Positions 5,248 through 5,338 of a stretch of DNA of 5,338 nucleotides are shown one piece after another. The stretch covers positions 1 to 5,338 of the forward strand of contig JAIYEC010000022.1 in the NCBI GenBank assembly GCA_027487145.1, read 5' to 3'. Each line of letters opens with the position of its first letter. The stretch's first letter is position 1. Below the pieces are notes generated by a model. It was not told the DNA's origin. It saw only the letters and a list, made by a program, of their open reading frames with translations, and did no database searches. The translations under genes and the position numbers were made by a program. The DNA comes from a bacterium. Lineage in GTDB: Bacteria; Patescibacteriota; Minisyncoccia; Phycocordibacterales; UBA918.

Positions 5248-5338
5248 ATGTTCCGGGTGACCGATCAGTATTTTTGGAATTTTGTATTCTCGGTCTTTTT
5301 TCTCTTTTTGTTAGTGATGGGAGCAATTATTCTGGAAG
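5248..5338 (+). CDS. N-terminus of a membrane protein, truncated by window end
   Basis: Thirty codons are visible. They start MFRVTDQYFWNF and continue as a hydrophobic span (about residues 10-28), then ILE at the window edge. The perfect extended -10 at 5230-5238 sets the start at ATG 5248 with an almost leaderless mRNA. From memory, short CPR membrane proteins of the DUF1360 kind begin in a similar way, with an aromatic-rich first span followed by an acidic loop, but thirty residues are not enough to assign a family. Its own promoter suggests a transcription unit separate from the lipase cluster. Confidence 0.65.
   Translation, partial: MFRVTDQYFWNFVFSVFFLFLLVMGAIILE

Overview
The window looks like part of a genome of a Candidate Phyla Radiation (Patescibacteria) bacterium, probably of the Paceibacteria/Parcubacteria side. 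This rests on the kind of exported LCAT-like hydrolase present, short densely packed genes of unknown family, tiny membrane ORFs, -10 boxes placed almost on top of start codons, and the lack of good Shine-Dalgarno sequences. The taxonomic assignment is an inference from recalled family resemblance, not a search result. All genes run on the + strand and the standard code fits (TGA is used as a stop at 3766-3768).

Layout. Positions 2-523 hold the 3' part of an IS200/REP-associated (RAYT-type) tyrosine transposase whose start lies before the window. One base after its stop codon comes a perfect 25-bp inverted repeat (525-586). Each arm is itself an imperfect palindrome, which is the architecture of a REP doublet (BIME). 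A strong bidirectional intrinsic terminator (604-637) follows. A -10 box (642-647) then drives a small secreted protein of unknown function (654-1133), apparently as a leaderless mRNA.

An extended -10 (1145-1153) just after that gene starts a compact cluster: a 33-residue single-span membrane ORF (1162-1263), an 832-residue secreted lipase/acyltransferase of the LCAT-like alpha/beta-hydrolase type with an intact Ser-Asp-His triad (1270-3768), a four-span membrane protein (3765-4217, ATGA overlap) and a membrane-anchored protein (4201-5199, 17-nt overlap). The last protein carries a C-terminal module resembling the C-terminal module of the lipase, including a DxDGDGxxD calcium-type loop. A further extended -10 (5230-5238) precedes a membrane-protein gene cut by the window end (5248-5338).

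How the genes may work together: the overlaps suggest the lipase, the four-span protein and the anchored protein are made from one message and all act at or outside the cytoplasmic membrane. A reasonable hypothesis is a surface lipid-acting system in which the anchored protein shares a binding or assembly module with the enzyme. No stretch longer than 300 bases lacks a gene. I saw no tRNA, rRNA, CRISPR array or riboswitch.
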